A stretch of 64,000 nt of DNA from Heyndrickxia ginsengihumi (GTDB lineage: Bacteria; Bacillota; Bacilli; Bacillales; Bacillaceae_C), in assembly GCF_011008565.1 (NCBI RefSeq), contig NZ_JAAIWK010000008.1, positions 1 through 64,000 of the forward strand, read 5' to 3'. The position numbers and the translations under genes are program-made. The notes beneath the pieces were generated by a model that was given only the letters and a program-made list of their open reading frames with translations, made no database searches and was not told where the DNA came from. Every line of letters starts with the position of its first letter. The first letter of the stretch is position 1. Of this stretch, positions 9,371 through 18,665 are shown piece after piece.

Positions 9371-9397
9371 TTAGGAGCTTCTATTTGGGCTCCTTTA
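9371..9397. terminator. Terminator between yqfW and zur
   Basis: AGGAGC (9373-9378) pairs with GCTCCT (9389-9394) in the short gap between the convergent yqfW and zur. A T tract follows on the plus strand, and the zur stop is only five bases away. Confidence 0.6.
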
Positions 9398-9398
9398 T

Positions 9399-9827
9399 TT
9401 AATGTCTAAATGCATGCCCCATACATTCTGGACATGTTCCATAAACTTCAAATTTATGTCCTGATATATCGTAGCCTTTCAATTCTTCATCAATACTAGG
9501 CATTGGACATTCTGGTATCTCCTTTGTTTCACCGCATTGCAGACAAATAAAGTGGTGATGATGGTGATCGGTTGAGCATTTAAAGCGAAAATGTTTTTCT
9601 CCTGACAACTCTGTAACTTCAAGGATGCCAAGCTCTTCAAATAATGACAAATTCCGATAAATTGTATCGAAGCTCAATCCCGGATAATCTGCTTTCATAT
9701 GCTCTAAAACATCTTTTGCAGTTAAATATTTATTATTGCGGGCAAAAAGTTCAAGCATTTGTTCACGTTTCCCCGTGTGCTTATATCCTTTATCTTTTAA
9801 TAGTTCAATGGCTTCATTTACGCGCAT
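9399..9827 (-). CDS. zur: Zinc uptake regulator of the Fur family
   Basis: The 142-residue repressor senses zinc and shuts off zinc-uptake genes. An N-terminal winged helix (about 1-80, with [13 protein letters not shown] as the recognition helix region) is followed by the metal-binding [12 protein letters not shown] segment and a second CPEC pair near the C-terminus, giving the structural CxxC...CxxC zinc site. The sequence is very close to B. subtilis Zur, and gene position between yqfW and yqfT agrees. No zinc-uptake transporter is adjacent. The weak inverted repeat ACGAA-N8-TTCGT at 9914-9931 lies in its upstream region, but I cannot say that it is a Zur box. Confidence 0.93.
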   Translation of the reverse strand: MRVNEAIELLKDKGYKHTGKREQMLELFARNNKYLTAKDVLEHMKADYPGLSFDTIYRNLSLFEELGILEVTELSGEKHFRFKCSTDHHHHHFICLQCGETKEIPECPMPSIDEELKGYDISGHKFEVYGTCPECMGHAFRH

Positions 9828-9981
9828 TTCATCAAGTCCTTTTTCAAAAACTCTTCGAATAGATCGATTCGTATAAATAATTGTAAAATGTCTTCCCTTA
9901 TTACTAATTTAATACGAAATAAATCATTCGTCCAAAAATATGTTTTTATACAAAAAGTATACAATGATGTTGAATACATGT

Positions 9982-10007
9982 AAAGTGTACAGAACGTTGT
10001 ACACTTT
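9982..10007. terminator. Orphan hairpin between zur and yqfT
   Basis: Ten-base perfect arms (9982-9991 and 9998-10007) around a six-base loop are followed by T-rich sequence on the plus strand. No gene lies immediately upstream on that strand, so it may be the terminator of a lost gene or a leader structure of yqfT. Confidence 0.5.
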
Positions 10008-10070
10008 TATTTATTATGAACATTTCTATCCATCCTTTCATATATATCATATACGGGAGGATGATGTACG

Positions 10071-10325
10071 ATGAAATTAATCCAAAATATGGTGAATTAC
10101 AAAGTGAATTTAATTACTGGGGATGAACTATATAAGTATGCAAAACAGTTTAAAGTAAAACTAAGTAAATCAGATGCGGAAAAGATTGCAAAATATGTTC
10201 GTGGTAAAAACTTAAATATATTTGATGATCAAGTTCGGACAAAAGCAATTAAAGAAATTGCAAAAATTACAAGCCCGGAAACAGCAAGAGAAATTAATCG
10301 TGTATTTATCATGTTTACAAAATAA
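10071..10325 (+). CDS. yqfT: DUF2624 small protein, YqfT-like
   Basis: This 84-residue basic protein is mostly helical, with the KLSKSDAEKIAKYVRGK and TSPETAREINRVF segments of DUF2624. It has no signal peptide or membrane segment. The ATG at 10071 follows GGGAGGATGATG. B. subtilis yqfT occupies the same place between zur and nfo. Function unknown. Confidence 0.85.
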   Translation: MKLIQNMVNYKVNLITGDELYKYAKQFKVKLSKSDAEKIAKYVRGKNLNIFDDQVRTKAIKEIAKITSPETAREINRVFIMFTK

Positions 10326-10331
10326 AATAAA

Positions 10332-10370
10332 AAAACGAGCCTAATATGCATTCACATATAGGCTCGTTTT
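10332..10370. terminator. Bidirectional terminator between yqfT and the CwlO-like gene
   Basis: Twelve-base arms (AAAACGAGCCTA and its partner ending at 10370) flank a loop between convergent genes, with A and T runs on the outer sides. Confidence 0.85.
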
Positions 10371-10373
10371 CGA

Positions 10374-11795
10374 TTAATTAATTACACGTCTTGCAACGCC
10401 GTTAAATGCACTCTTCCAATATGGATTATTCATAGAATCGACGGAAACACCGTGTGAACTATTATCATCTAAAAATGATCCATTTCCTAAATAGATACCG
10501 ACATGTCCATTTGTCTTATAAGTATCAAAAAAGACAAGATCGCCACGTTTTAGCTCTGAAGGACTTACAGGAGTACCTAATCCAACAAGTGTGTCTGTAT
10601 TTGCACCAGCGCCTCCTAGGTTCACCCCAGCTTGTGCAAAAGCCCAGTGGACGAATGATGAACAGTCGAATAAGTGATTTGCGATGTCAGACGCGGTACG
10701 ACCGCCTCCGAATTTATATGGTGAATGACCGATTAATGTCGATCCAGCACTAATTGCAGCTTCAATCGTTGAAGAACCGCCTTTAGACGTAGCTGTCGCA
10801 TGACTTCTACTTGGCTGATTGTTGGATGAATGATTAGAACGGCTCGAAGACGATGTGGATCCTTTATCATTTGAAACATGTGTTGAGCTGTCATTCGAAC
10901 TGCTTGACTGATCGCTTGAGTTATTATTGTTAGAATCATCACTCGTTTGAACTGTCTGATCACTATTATCATTACTTGAAGAATTCGTAGAAGTTGTCGA
11001 TTGATCTTCTGCTGTCTTTGTTTCTTCTTTTTTCGTTTCCGCTTGTTCTTTTTCTAGCTGTTTAAGTGCTTGCTTTTCTTGCGCATTTAGCGATGATGCT
11101 TGTGCTTTTAAATTAGAAATTTCTGATGCGATTGACTGTTTTTGTTCATCTAAAGCTTGCATCATGCTCTTTTGATCAGCTAATTGATACTTAATTGATT
11201 CTTTTAATTGTTTCAAATCATTCAATGACGATTGAATATTGTTTAATTTCTCATTCACTTGATCTTGTTGTTGTTTTAATAATTTCTTATCTTGCTCCTG
11301 CGCTTTTAGAATTTCACTATCTGCCTTTACAAAGGTTGCAACAGCAGAAGAACGACTAATCAAATCACTTAAACTCTTCGCTTCAAGAATCACATCTAAA
11401 TAATTGACAGAACCGCCATTTTTTTGAATATCGCGTGCACGTTCACTCAATACTTTATTGCGGTCATCAATTCTTTTTTGCGTTTCTTTTATTTTACTGT
11501 TTAGTTTAGCTACTTCTGCCTTTGTATCTTTTACTTGTTGCTCTTTATCTGCAATTTGTTGATTCGTTTGAGTAACTTTTTTATTTATGCTATTAATATC
11601 ATCTTGTAATTGTTGCTGATTTTGTAAAATCGTTTCAATTTTACTTTGTTTGCTGCTAATGCTTGTCTGTATTTTTGATTGTTTCTGCTGGATATTTTGA
11701 ATTTGTTCATCAGCAAATGCTTTGCTAAAAGGAATAAATGAAGTTCCTGCTCCGATAACCGTTGCCATGGTTAAAGTTAACATCTTTCTTTTCAA
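10374..11795 (-). CDS. cwlO: CwlO-like D,L-endopeptidase (NlpC/P60)
   Basis: The 473-residue exported protein has the same length and layout as B. subtilis CwlO, which cleaves the D-Glu-DAP bond during cell elongation. A signal peptide ends near residue 28 (AFADEQ). A long coiled coil follows (about 30-250), which in CwlO receives FtsEX input. A Ser/Asn/Asp/Gln low-complexity linker spans about 255-340, and an NlpC/P60 domain closes the protein. The catalytic Cys lies in [10 protein letters not shown] and the His in [11 protein letters not shown]. In B. subtilis cwlO is not in this neighbourhood. It could be the only CwlO or a paralogue. A WalR-like box is described upstream. Confidence 0.9.
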   Translation of the reverse strand: MKRKMLTLTMATVIGAGTSFIPFSKAFADEQIQNIQQKQSKIQTSISSKQSKIETILQNQQQLQDDINSINKKVTQTNQQIADKEQQVKDTKAEVAKLNSKIKETQKRIDDRNKVLSERARDIQKNGGSVNYLDVILEAKSLSDLISRSSAVATFVKADSEILKAQEQDKKLLKQQQDQVNEKLNNIQSSLNDLKQLKESIKYQLADQKSMMQALDEQKQSIASEISNLKAQASSLNAQEKQALKQLEKEQAETKKEETKTAEDQSTTSTNSSSNDNSDQTVQTSDDSNNNNSSDQSSSSNDSSTHVSNDKGSTSSSSRSNHSSNNQPSRSHATATSKGGSSTIEAAISAGSTLIGHSPYKFGGGRTASDIANHLFDCSSFVHWAFAQAGVNLGGAGANTDTLVGLGTPVSPSELKRGDLVFFDTYKTNGHVGIYLGNGSFLDDNSSHGVSVDSMNNPYWKSAFNGVARRVIN

Positions 11796-11870
11796 CGTAA
11801 TTCCCCCATAAAGTATGTATATTCTATAAAATTCATCATTTTTTTACACGTTTTTATCAACCTGTATCCT

Positions 11871-11914
11871 ATTATACTATGAATTTTCATTTCTAATTTT
11901 ACATTTATATTTCA
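11871..11914 (-). promoter_or_regulatory. Promoter of the CwlO-like gene with a possible WalR box
   Basis: Read on the minus strand, TGAAAT-N5-TGTAAA (11914-11898) fits the WalR direct repeat TGTWAH-N5-TGTWAH with one mismatch. It ends about 21 bases before a TATAAT box (11876-11871) whose -35 region is poor, as expected of an activated promoter. B. subtilis cwlO is a known WalRK target. The 75-base leader carries no further strong structure. Confidence 0.4.
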
Positions 11915-11931
11915 TTTTAGTCATAAAACAC

Positions 11932-12003
11932 AAAAAAAGGTCAAATATCTCAATATATTAAGATTTAACCAATCCTAATATATTAAAAGATACTTGACCT
12001 TTG
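11932..12003 (-). terminator. Long hairpin terminator of nfo
   Basis: An imperfect stem of about 25 base pairs spans this stretch, with outer arms AAAGGTCAA and TTGACCTTT. It lies directly after the nfo stop, and T runs follow in the minus direction. Confidence 0.75.
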
Positions 12004-12019
12004 TAATATGAGTCCCGAA

Positions 12020-12913
12020 TTATTGCCCGATAATCTTCGTTAGCAGTTCTTCATCAAACTGTTTATTCTTCAACATTTCAATTTCAAATTTATATGGCGG
12101 CTTACGATTTGTTTTATCTTCACCAACATAAGGTGTCTCTAAAATCTTTGGTACATTTTCCAATTGAGGATGATGAACGATATAATTGAGCGCTTCAAAA
12201 CCGATATGACCAAAGCCGATGTTTTCGTGACGGTCCTTTCTAGCTCCCCTATCATTTTTACTATCATTAATATGAAGTACTTTTAAACGTTCTATACCGA
12301 TTACTCGGTCAAATTCTTCTAATACCCCATCAAAATCTTCCTTTACATTATAACCGGCGTCATGTGTATGGCAAGTATCAAAACAGACAGAAAGTTTATC
12401 GTTTAATTTCACACCTTCAAAGATTTGCGCTAATTCTTCGAAGCTCCGACCACATTCTGAACCTTTTCCTGCCATTGTTTCTAAGGCAATTTGCACGTTT
12501 TGTTCGGGAGTCAACACTTCATTTAAACCTACAATAATTTGCTGAATCCCTTTTTCTGCTCCTTCACCAACATGTGCACCTGGGTGTAGAACGATTTGTT
12601 TTGCACCTATTGCCTCTGTACGTTCAATTTCTGATCTAAGAAAGTTTATCCCGAGCTCGAAGGTTTCCGGTTTAACAGTATTGCCGATATTAATAATATA
12701 TGGAGCATGAACAACAATTTCTTCAATTCCATGCTCTTTCATATGTGCCAATCCAGCCTCAATGTTAAGATCTTCAATTTTCTTCCTACGCGTATTTTGA
12801 GGAGCACCTGTATAAATCATAAATGTATTTGCCCCATATGAAACTGCTTCTTCACTTGCACCAAGCAGCATCTTTTTTCCGCTCATAGAAACATGTGAAC
12901 CAATTTTCAACAT
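12020..12913 (-). CDS. nfo: Endonuclease IV (AP endonuclease)
   Basis: The 297-residue enzyme nicks DNA 5' to abasic sites in base-excision repair and helps protect spore DNA. The TIM-barrel metal-binding blocks of the AP endonuclease 2 family are present: [45 protein letters not shown] and [14 protein letters not shown], then [11 protein letters not shown] take the ATG at 12913 ([14 protein letters not shown]), the usual family start; a GTG six bases upstream (12919) is also close to the AGGGAG site and cannot be excluded. Position beside cshB matches B. subtilis yqfS. Confidence 0.95.
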   Translation of the reverse strand: MLKIGSHVSMSGKKMLLGASEEAVSYGANTFMIYTGAPQNTRRKKIEDLNIEAGLAHMKEHGIEEIVVHAPYIINIGNTVKPETFELGINFLRSEIERTEAIGAKQIVLHPGAHVGEGAEKGIQQIIVGLNEVLTPEQNVQIALETMAGKGSECGRSFEELAQIFEGVKLNDKLSVCFDTCHTHDAGYNVKEDFDGVLEEFDRVIGIERLKVLHINDSKNDRGARKDRHENIGFGHIGFEALNYIVHHPQLENVPKILETPYVGEDKTNRKPPYKFEIEMLKNKQFDEELLTKIIGQ

Positions 12914-12939
12914 ATCCACTCATCTCCCTTTTTGCTAAA

Positions 12940-14253
12940 CTACTTACGCTTCTGCATTTTCTTTTGTCTTTTTTTAATTTGATCGACTTGACGTTCAATC
13001 TTCTTTTTGTATCCTGGTTTTACCTTTTTTGGTCTTCCAATCATTTTCCTTGCCTTCTCTTCGATATCATCTGCCTGCTTAATTCTTTTTTTACGGCGAT
13101 TACGATCCTTTAATGTTACCCATTCGCCTTTTTGCAAATCTTGATTTTCAAATGTAATTCCCATTTTCTCTAATTGTATAAGCGCCTGCTCATCTGATGG
13201 TTCATAAATCGTAGCACAAACCCCGGAAAAATGAGCTCTTGCTGTCCGCCCAGCACGATGCACATAAAATGTTAAATCTTTTGGAAGTTCGAAGTTAATT
13301 ACATGACTTACTCCTTGGATATCAATCCCTCTTGCTGCTAAATCTGTTGCTACAATATATTGAAACTCTAAATTTTTAATTTGTTTCATCATTTTTGAAC
13401 GTTCTCGCGGTGTCAAATCACCATGAATACGTCCTACTTTCAAACCTTTACCACTTAACTGTAAATATACTTCATCTGCCATTGCCTTTGTATTTGTAAA
13501 GACGATTGCTAAATAAGGATTAAAAGCTTGCAACATATCATACAGTAAGTCAATCTTTTCCCTTGAACGTAATGGAACTAAAATATGCTCAATCTTTTCC
13601 GCAGAAATTTGTCGTGATTGCACTTGTTCAAATACTGGATTTTCCATATACTTCTTTAAAAACGGTTTTAGCTTCTCCGGAATTGTCGCGGAGAAAACGA
13701 GTAATTGCACATCCTGCTGAAGACGACCAGCAATTTGATCAACATCAAAAAGAAATCCCATATCAAGCATAACATCTGCCTCATCAATGACCATGATAGC
13801 TGCTGTATGGACAAATAGAGCTTGTTCTTTCACCAAATCAAGAATTCTTCCTGGTGTTCCAACAATGATTTGCGGTTGCTTCTTCAACTTTTCTATTGAT
13901 CTTTGCTTGTCCGTTCCACCGATAAAACAACGAGTGGAAATTTGTTCTTCTGGATTTCCCCATTTTGTTATTTCTAATATTTCATGATAAATTTGGTTAG
14001 CCAATTCTCTTGTCGGTGCAGTAATAATTGCCTGAACTTCCTGTAATTGCGGATCAATTTTTTCTATTATTGGCAGTATATATGCATGCGTTTTACCAGT
14101 GCCTGTTTGCGATTGACCAATAGCACTTTCTCCACGCAGTATGATTGGAATCATTTTTCTTTGTATTTCTGTAGGCTCATTAAAACCTTTTTTTGTAATT
14201 GCTGTTTGAATAAAAGGCTTTAACTGAAAACTTTTAAATGTTGTTTCTGTCAT
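12940..14253 (-). CDS. cshB: DEAD-box RNA helicase CshB
   Basis: This 437-residue ATP-dependent RNA helicase works in cold adaptation and RNA turnover. All DEAD-box motifs are visible: Q-motif with F at about 6 and PTEIQ, motif I GQSQTGTGKT, Ia PTRELA, GTPGR, motif II VIDEADVMLDMG, motif III SAT, then the C-terminal ARGIDI and HRAGRTAR. A Lys/Arg-rich tail ends the protein, typical of RNA-binding CshB. The ATG at 14253 follows AGGAGTGAG; the frame runs 39 codons further upstream but without a ribosome site or family similarity. Confidence 0.94.
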   Translation of the reverse strand: MTETTFKSFQLKPFIQTAITKKGFNEPTEIQRKMIPIILRGESAIGQSQTGTGKTHAYILPIIEKIDPQLQEVQAIITAPTRELANQIYHEILEITKWGNPEEQISTRCFIGGTDKQRSIEKLKKQPQIIVGTPGRILDLVKEQALFVHTAAIMVIDEADVMLDMGFLFDVDQIAGRLQQDVQLLVFSATIPEKLKPFLKKYMENPVFEQVQSRQISAEKIEHILVPLRSREKIDLLYDMLQAFNPYLAIVFTNTKAMADEVYLQLSGKGLKVGRIHGDLTPRERSKMMKQIKNLEFQYIVATDLAARGIDIQGVSHVINFELPKDLTFYVHRAGRTARAHFSGVCATIYEPSDEQALIQLEKMGITFENQDLQKGEWVTLKDRNRRKKRIKQADDIEEKARKMIGRPKKVKPGYKKKIERQVDQIKKRQKKMQKRK

Positions 14254-14469
14254 TTTCTCACTCCTATTTATACCTATTACGATAAACGTGAAGGCGTTCT
14301 TGTTATTATAATCGACATTTACGAAAACTTCCACCCGCAGCAGATTATATCTTCTTAAATTTATTGCCATTAACGAAATTAAGAATAAGATTTCGATTTA
14401 ATCAGTCGTTTTCCATAACTCATGCATATTGTAAAAGAGAAGGGATTAGAAAGGAAAGGAGGGCAAACT

Positions 14470-15144
14470 GTGCCGCCAAGAAATATGTCTCCATTTTTTG
14501 GACCGATGAATCCATCAAGGATGCAGCCAATGAACGGAATGCAGAGAAACCCATTTATAAATATGCAACAGTCTTCTCCATTTGCTCCTCGAATGCAAAT
14601 GGGAGCGAGAGCAGCAAACAGTGGCCAGGGAGGCGGAGGAATATTATCAAGACTGTTTAATAGGGGTAGTACAAATACTGCAGTGAATGCCGCAAATGCA
14701 TTTCAAAGAACCGCAGCTGGTGGTGGATCACTTACAAGAAATTTATTAAACCCTACTTCCATTAGTTCATTTTTAAATAATACCCAGAATGTCTTGCGAA
14801 CAGCACAACAAGTAGGACCGATGATACAGCAGTACGGACCGATCGTAAAAAATTTACCTGCTATGTGGAAATTGTATCGCGGTTTAAAAAATTCTTCAAC
14901 TGATGTGGAAAATGACAGTAATGAATCAGATGAATCAACAGAATCAAATGAAAAGGAATCTTCCAAAGATATCGTTTCAAAAAATGGCTTATCAAGCGAA
15001 TCATCATCAAATCAAAAAGTTTCAGCAAAGGCAACTTCTACATCCTCCTCCACAAGTACTAATCGTAAATCAAAAGCAAGACAAAATGTAAAAAGCATAA
15101 AAGAAACAAAAACTGGTGAATCTGTCCCTAAATTATTTATATAA
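14470..15144 (+). CDS. yqfQ: VrrA/YqfQ-like low-complexity protein
   Basis: The GTG start at 14470 follows AAAGGAGGG; an upstream in-frame start has no such site. The 224-residue product has a Met/Pro/Asn-rich N-terminus (MPPRNMSPFFGPMNPSRMQP) and Gly-rich stretches. A conserved helical centre (TAQQVGPMIQQYGPIVKNLPAMWKLYRGLK, here described by its ends) is the hallmark of the VrrA family. A Ser/Lys/Glu-rich tail of about 80 residues follows. The family is named for the repeat locus of B. anthracis and its function is unknown. Location before ispH is as in B. subtilis. Confidence 0.85.
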   Translation: MPPRNMSPFFGPMNPSRMQPMNGMQRNPFINMQQSSPFAPRMQMGARAANSGQGGGGILSRLFNRGSTNTAVNAANAFQRTAAGGGSLTRNLLNPTSISSFLNNTQNVLRTAQQVGPMIQQYGPIVKNLPAMWKLYRGLKNSSTDVENDSNESDESTESNEKESSKDIVSKNGLSSESSSNQKVSAKATSTSSSTSTNRKSKARQNVKSIKETKTGESVPKLFI

Positions 15145-15150
15145 GAAAGC

Positions 15151-15188
15151 AAACCGTTTGTAGCTCAGATTTTTACAAACGGTTTTTT
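15151..15188 (+). terminator. Terminator of the VrrA-like gene
   Basis: Twelve-base perfect arms (15151-15162 and 15174-15185) end in a run of T. Confidence 0.92.
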
Positions 15189-15392
15189 AATGATTAATGA
15201 ACTTCTGAACAGTTTATTGTGTTTTTTTTACATACAATCACACGTTTTTTGTATTCTATCTTGAAATTCGCTATAATAAGTTTCGTATGATGGTAGATTT
15301 TTAATGTTATTGACATTCATCAAAAACATTACATTAATATAGTTTCATTCAAAAATTCCAATGTACTTTTATTATAAATTAGGAGGATTTAC

Positions 15393-16352
15393 ATGGAAGT
15401 TATTAAAATTTCTCCCCGCGGTTACTGTTACGGCGTTGTTGATGCGATGGTCATTGCCCGCAATGCCGCTTTAGATAAAACATTGCCTCGACCAATCTAT
15501 ATTCTCGGAATGATCGTCCACAATAAACATGTGACAGATGCTTTCGAAGAAGAAGGAATTATTACGTTAGACGGTAAAAATCGCAAAGAAATCTTGGAAA
15601 AGGTCAATGATGGGACAGTTATTTTTACGGCTCACGGTGTTTCACCAGAGGTACGTGAGATAGCGAAACAAAAAGGATTAGTAACCATTGATGCAACTTG
15701 TCCAGATGTAACGAAAACGCATGATTTAATTCGCAGCAAAGAGAAAGAAGGCTATGACGTTATCTACATCGGTAAAAAAGGACATCCAGAGCCTGAGGGC
15801 GCTGTTGGTGTCGCACCGAACATTGTTCACCTAGTTGAAACAAAAGAAGATGTTGAAAAACTTGATATTCATAATGACAAAATTATTGTTACGAACCAAA
15901 CTACAATGAGCCAGTGGGATGTTTTAGACATAATGGATCTTGTCAAGGAAAAATATCCTCACGCTGAAAAGCATAAAGAGATTTGTCACGCTACGCAAAT
16001 TAGACAAGAAGCTGTAGCAGAACAGGCAAAAAATGCTGACGTTTTAATTGTAGTAGGTGATCCGCGCAGTAATAACTCAAATCGACTTGCACAGGTCTCC
16101 GAGCAAATTGCCGGTACAAAGGCTTATCGCATCGCAGATATTTCTGAAATTGAGATTGCTTGGATTAAAGATGCTAATAAAGTTGCTGTGACTGCAGGTG
16201 CTTCCACACCGACTCCAATTGTTAGAGAAGTGATTGCTTTTATCGAACAATTTGATCCAAAAGATGAGTCAACATGGAAAAGGGAAAAGAAAGTGCCGCT
16301 TAATAAAATTTTACCAAAAGTAAAAAATCCAGCCCTACAAAATAAAAAATGA
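15393..16352 (+). CDS. ispH: 4-hydroxy-3-methylbut-2-enyl diphosphate reductase
   Basis: IspH (LytB) makes IPP and DMAPP from HMBDP, the last step of the MEP pathway. The 319-residue protein has the three cluster cysteines in RGYCYGV (about residue 13), [11 protein letters not shown] (about 104) and [12 protein letters not shown] (about 200), and the HNKHV and TAHGVSPE substrate-binding segments. The ATG at 15393 is preceded by AGGAGG. It lies alone between two strong terminators. The length fits the short Bacillus type. Confidence 0.96.
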   Translation: MEVIKISPRGYCYGVVDAMVIARNAALDKTLPRPIYILGMIVHNKHVTDAFEEEGIITLDGKNRKEILEKVNDGTVIFTAHGVSPEVREIAKQKGLVTIDATCPDVTKTHDLIRSKEKEGYDVIYIGKKGHPEPEGAVGVAPNIVHLVETKEDVEKLDIHNDKIIVTNQTTMSQWDVLDIMDLVKEKYPHAEKHKEICHATQIRQEAVAEQAKNADVLIVVGDPRSNNSNRLAQVSEQIAGTKAYRIADISEIEIAWIKDANKVAVTAGASTPTPIVREVIAFIEQFDPKDESTWKREKKVPLNKILPKVKNPALQNKK

Positions 16353-16353
16353 T

Positions 16354-16395
16354 CAAACAAAAACGAGCTTTGATTTATAAGCTCGTTTTTGTTTG
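16354..16395 (+). terminator. Terminator of ispH
   Basis: Seventeen-base perfect arms (16354-16370 and 16379-16395) with an eight-base loop follow the ispH stop directly. Confidence 0.93.
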
Positions 16396-16435
16396 AGTCT
16401 TTTCTAAACTTTTTTTCATTCCAATAGATGCTGTT

Positions 16436-16535
16436 CCTTAGCCTAAGAGGTGAGATTCCTGCGGAGCGCATCCATGGGAGATCGCGCAGTCACATCCGAG
16501 AATCCTCCCAGACCGTTCACGGATTTTGAATCCCT
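16436..16535. repeat. GC-rich non-coding islet of interspersed-repeat type
   Basis: This roughly 100-base stretch is clearly richer in G and C than its surroundings and has no gene. It carries ATTCCTGCGGAGCG, related to the TCCTGCGG core found (in one orientation or the other) in the repeat copies at 93-210 and 50830-51057. It may be a decayed member of the same broad family. Confidence 0.4.
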
Positions 16536-16590
16536 AAAGTGAAAATCAACTTCCTCTTCTTTGATAAAAAAGAGTATAAAACCAGCCTCT

Positions 16591-17709
16591 TTATAGAAAT
16601 GTAAAAGGATCTGTGTGAACTTCTGACTCTATAAACTCAACTTCGTATTGCTTTTCAATGCAATCTTTTCTTAAACGATTAGCAACTCCCTTTTTCATTA
16701 CCTTTTCAACATTATGGCCGGGATCTACTACATTCAATCCTAATGCTAGTGCATCATGTGCATTGTGATAGTAAAAATCCCCAGTCACAAAAACATCCGC
16801 ACCTTTAAATGCTACGTGGGAGAAATATTTATTACCATCTCCTCCTAAAACAGCAACTTTCTTAATGGTAGCATTTAAATTACCAACGACCCGCAACCCT
16901 TTAACATCTAATGAGATCTTTACCTTTTCTGCAAATTCTTTTAATGTAAGTGGATGCTCAAGTTCACCAATTCTCCCCAATCCGAGAGTTTGGCCATTAT
17001 TTTCTAAACGATAAATATTGTAAGCAACTTCTTCATAAGGATGAGCTTTCAACATTGCATGCAAAACTTTTTTCTCTATCGCTTGAGGAAAAATCGTTTC
17101 TATTCTTGTTTCGTTAACCTCTTCCATCTTTCCGACACTGCCAATATATGGCTTCGCATGTTCTCCTGGTAAAAACCTTCCAGTTCCAGAAACGGAAAAC
17201 GAACAATATTCGTATTGTCCAGTTGCACCTGCCCCAGCTCGTCCTAATGCTTCTCTTAATTGATCTTCATATTCGACCGGTACGTAAACTGATAAACCTT
17301 TTAATGGTTCTTCATAAGTTGGGACTAACACTTCCGTATTCTGTAAATTCAATGCCTCTGCTAGTAGATCATTGACTCCCCCTGGGGCTACATCAAGATT
17401 TGTATGTGCAGCGTAGACTGAAATATCATGTTTTATTAATTTCTCATACAATCTCCCTTGATATGAATCTGTTGTTAAATTTTTTAACGGACGAAATATC
17501 GGAGGATGATGTGCAATAATAAGTTGAACCTTTTTTTCTATAGCCTCATCGACAACCTCTTCAAGCACATCTAAAGCAATTAACACCTTTTCTACCGGTT
17601 TATTTAAAGTACCAATTTGTAAGCCGATTGGGTCACCTTCCATGGCATACTTTTTCGGGGAAAATGCTTCAAACAGTTGAATGATTTCATGCCCATTTAC
17701 TTTTTTCAT
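16591..17709 (-). CDS. yqfO: Nif3/YqfO-family metal-binding protein
   Basis: The 372-residue protein is a Nif3-like dinuclear-metal protein (GTP cyclohydrolase I type 2/NIF3 family, name historical). Metal-binding motifs flank the sequence: IIAHHPPIFRPL and YAAHTNLDVAPGG in the N-terminal half, and VFVTGDFYYHNAHDA and DPGHNVEK in the C-terminal half. A PII-like insertion (about 130-230) sits between, as in the Bacillus long form. Its start overlaps the end of trmK by four bases, so the two are translationally coupled. Its biochemical role is not settled. Confidence 0.93.
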   Translation of the reverse strand: MKKVNGHEIIQLFEAFSPKKYAMEGDPIGLQIGTLNKPVEKVLIALDVLEEVVDEAIEKKVQLIIAHHPPIFRPLKNLTTDSYQGRLYEKLIKHDISVYAAHTNLDVAPGGVNDLLAEALNLQNTEVLVPTYEEPLKGLSVYVPVEYEDQLREALGRAGAGATGQYEYCSFSVSGTGRFLPGEHAKPYIGSVGKMEEVNETRIETIFPQAIEKKVLHAMLKAHPYEEVAYNIYRLENNGQTLGLGRIGELEHPLTLKEFAEKVKISLDVKGLRVVGNLNATIKKVAVLGGDGNKYFSHVAFKGADVFVTGDFYYHNAHDALALGLNVVDPGHNVEKVMKKGVANRLRKDCIEKQYEVEFIESEVHTDPFTFL

Positions 17710-18407
17710 GATAATACCTCCTCTACATATGCAATCTTTGTTTTTAATTCATTTTTCTTTTCTTCTAACTCTTTAGTTTCACTTGCTTCATTTAATTTTT
17801 GAAGGATTGATTTCCATTGCTTTACTTCTGCATTCCATTTTTGTTGAAAAACGTTACTCTTCTCTCTTATTAAGAAAGGACCCATTAATAATTCTGGAGC
17901 CGATAATTTTTCTGGATGCTTTAACACATAATCCGCAACGATCACTTCATAAATCTTCCCATCTTCCTCAAGAATTTGCTCAGCAATAATTTCCCAATTA
18001 TTTTTTTGACACCATTTACGAATATGTATTGAACCAACATTAGGCTGTAAAATAAGTCTTTTCACACCAGGAAGCTTTTCTTTGCCGTTTTCAAGAATAG
18101 AAGTAATTAAAGAGCCGCCCATCCCAGCTATCGTAATACAGTCTACTTCCCCCTGTGAGATTACCTCGAGTCCATCCCCTTGTCTAACTTGAATTTGTTT
18201 TTCTAGATCTAATTCCTTTACATGACTTAATGCAGATAGATACGGGCCCTTAACAACTTCTCCTGCAACAGCGAAGCTAGCGATTCCTTGCTTTACACAA
18301 TAACAAGGTAGGTAAGCATGGTCAGAGCCAATATCTGCCAACGTAGATTCTTTTGGAATATACGAAGCTACACATTCTAATCTTCTTGAAAGTTTATCGC
18401 TATTCAT
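17706..18407 (-). CDS. trmK: tRNA (adenine-22-N1)-methyltransferase
   Basis: TrmK (YqfN) methylates N1 of A22 in tRNA using S-adenosylmethionine. The 233-residue protein has the Rossmann SAM motif LADIGSDHAYLP (about 23-34), the catalytic-region motif CITIAGMGGSLI (about 91) and LQPNVGS. A C-terminal coiled coil (about 185-230) is typical of the family. The ATG at 18407 follows AAGTGGTG. It forms a two-gene operon with yqfO. The upstream gap 18408-18665 contains no gene I can support; in B. subtilis cccA lies here. Confidence 0.93.
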   Translation of the reverse strand: MNSDKLSRRLECVASYIPKESTLADIGSDHAYLPCYCVKQGIASFAVAGEVVKGPYLSALSHVKELDLEKQIQVRQGDGLEVISQGEVDCITIAGMGGSLITSILENGKEKLPGVKRLILQPNVGSIHIRKWCQKNNWEIIAEQILEEDGKIYEVIVADYVLKHPEKLSAPELLMGPFLIREKSNVFQQKWNAEVKQWKSILQKLNEASETKELEEKKNELKTKIAYVEEVLS

Positions 18408-18665
18408 TATTTCACCACTTTATTTTGTTATGAATTTATTATACAAGAAAAAAGTCTAGACTACACATTCATCGATTATTAATTTCGTTTGAAACCAATT
18501 TGTCATATAAAATTTATCTTCTCTTTATAGTAATGGATAACAAAATCATTTATAATAGTTGTAACAATTCTTAAAATTAAAACAATAACACTGTTAACTA
18601 TGTATTCGGAATCATACATTTGAATATAACATTGTGTAATTTCCAAAAAGACAAAAAAATAATAT

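Noticed and set aside
12904-12919. GTG at 12919 as the only nfo start
   Set aside because: The family begins with [14 protein letters not shown], two codons downstream; the GTG is left as an alternative only.
14254-14370. N-terminal extension of cshB
   Set aside because: 39 extra codons have no ribosome site or similarity to DEAD-box proteins; the ATG at 14253 has an ideal site.
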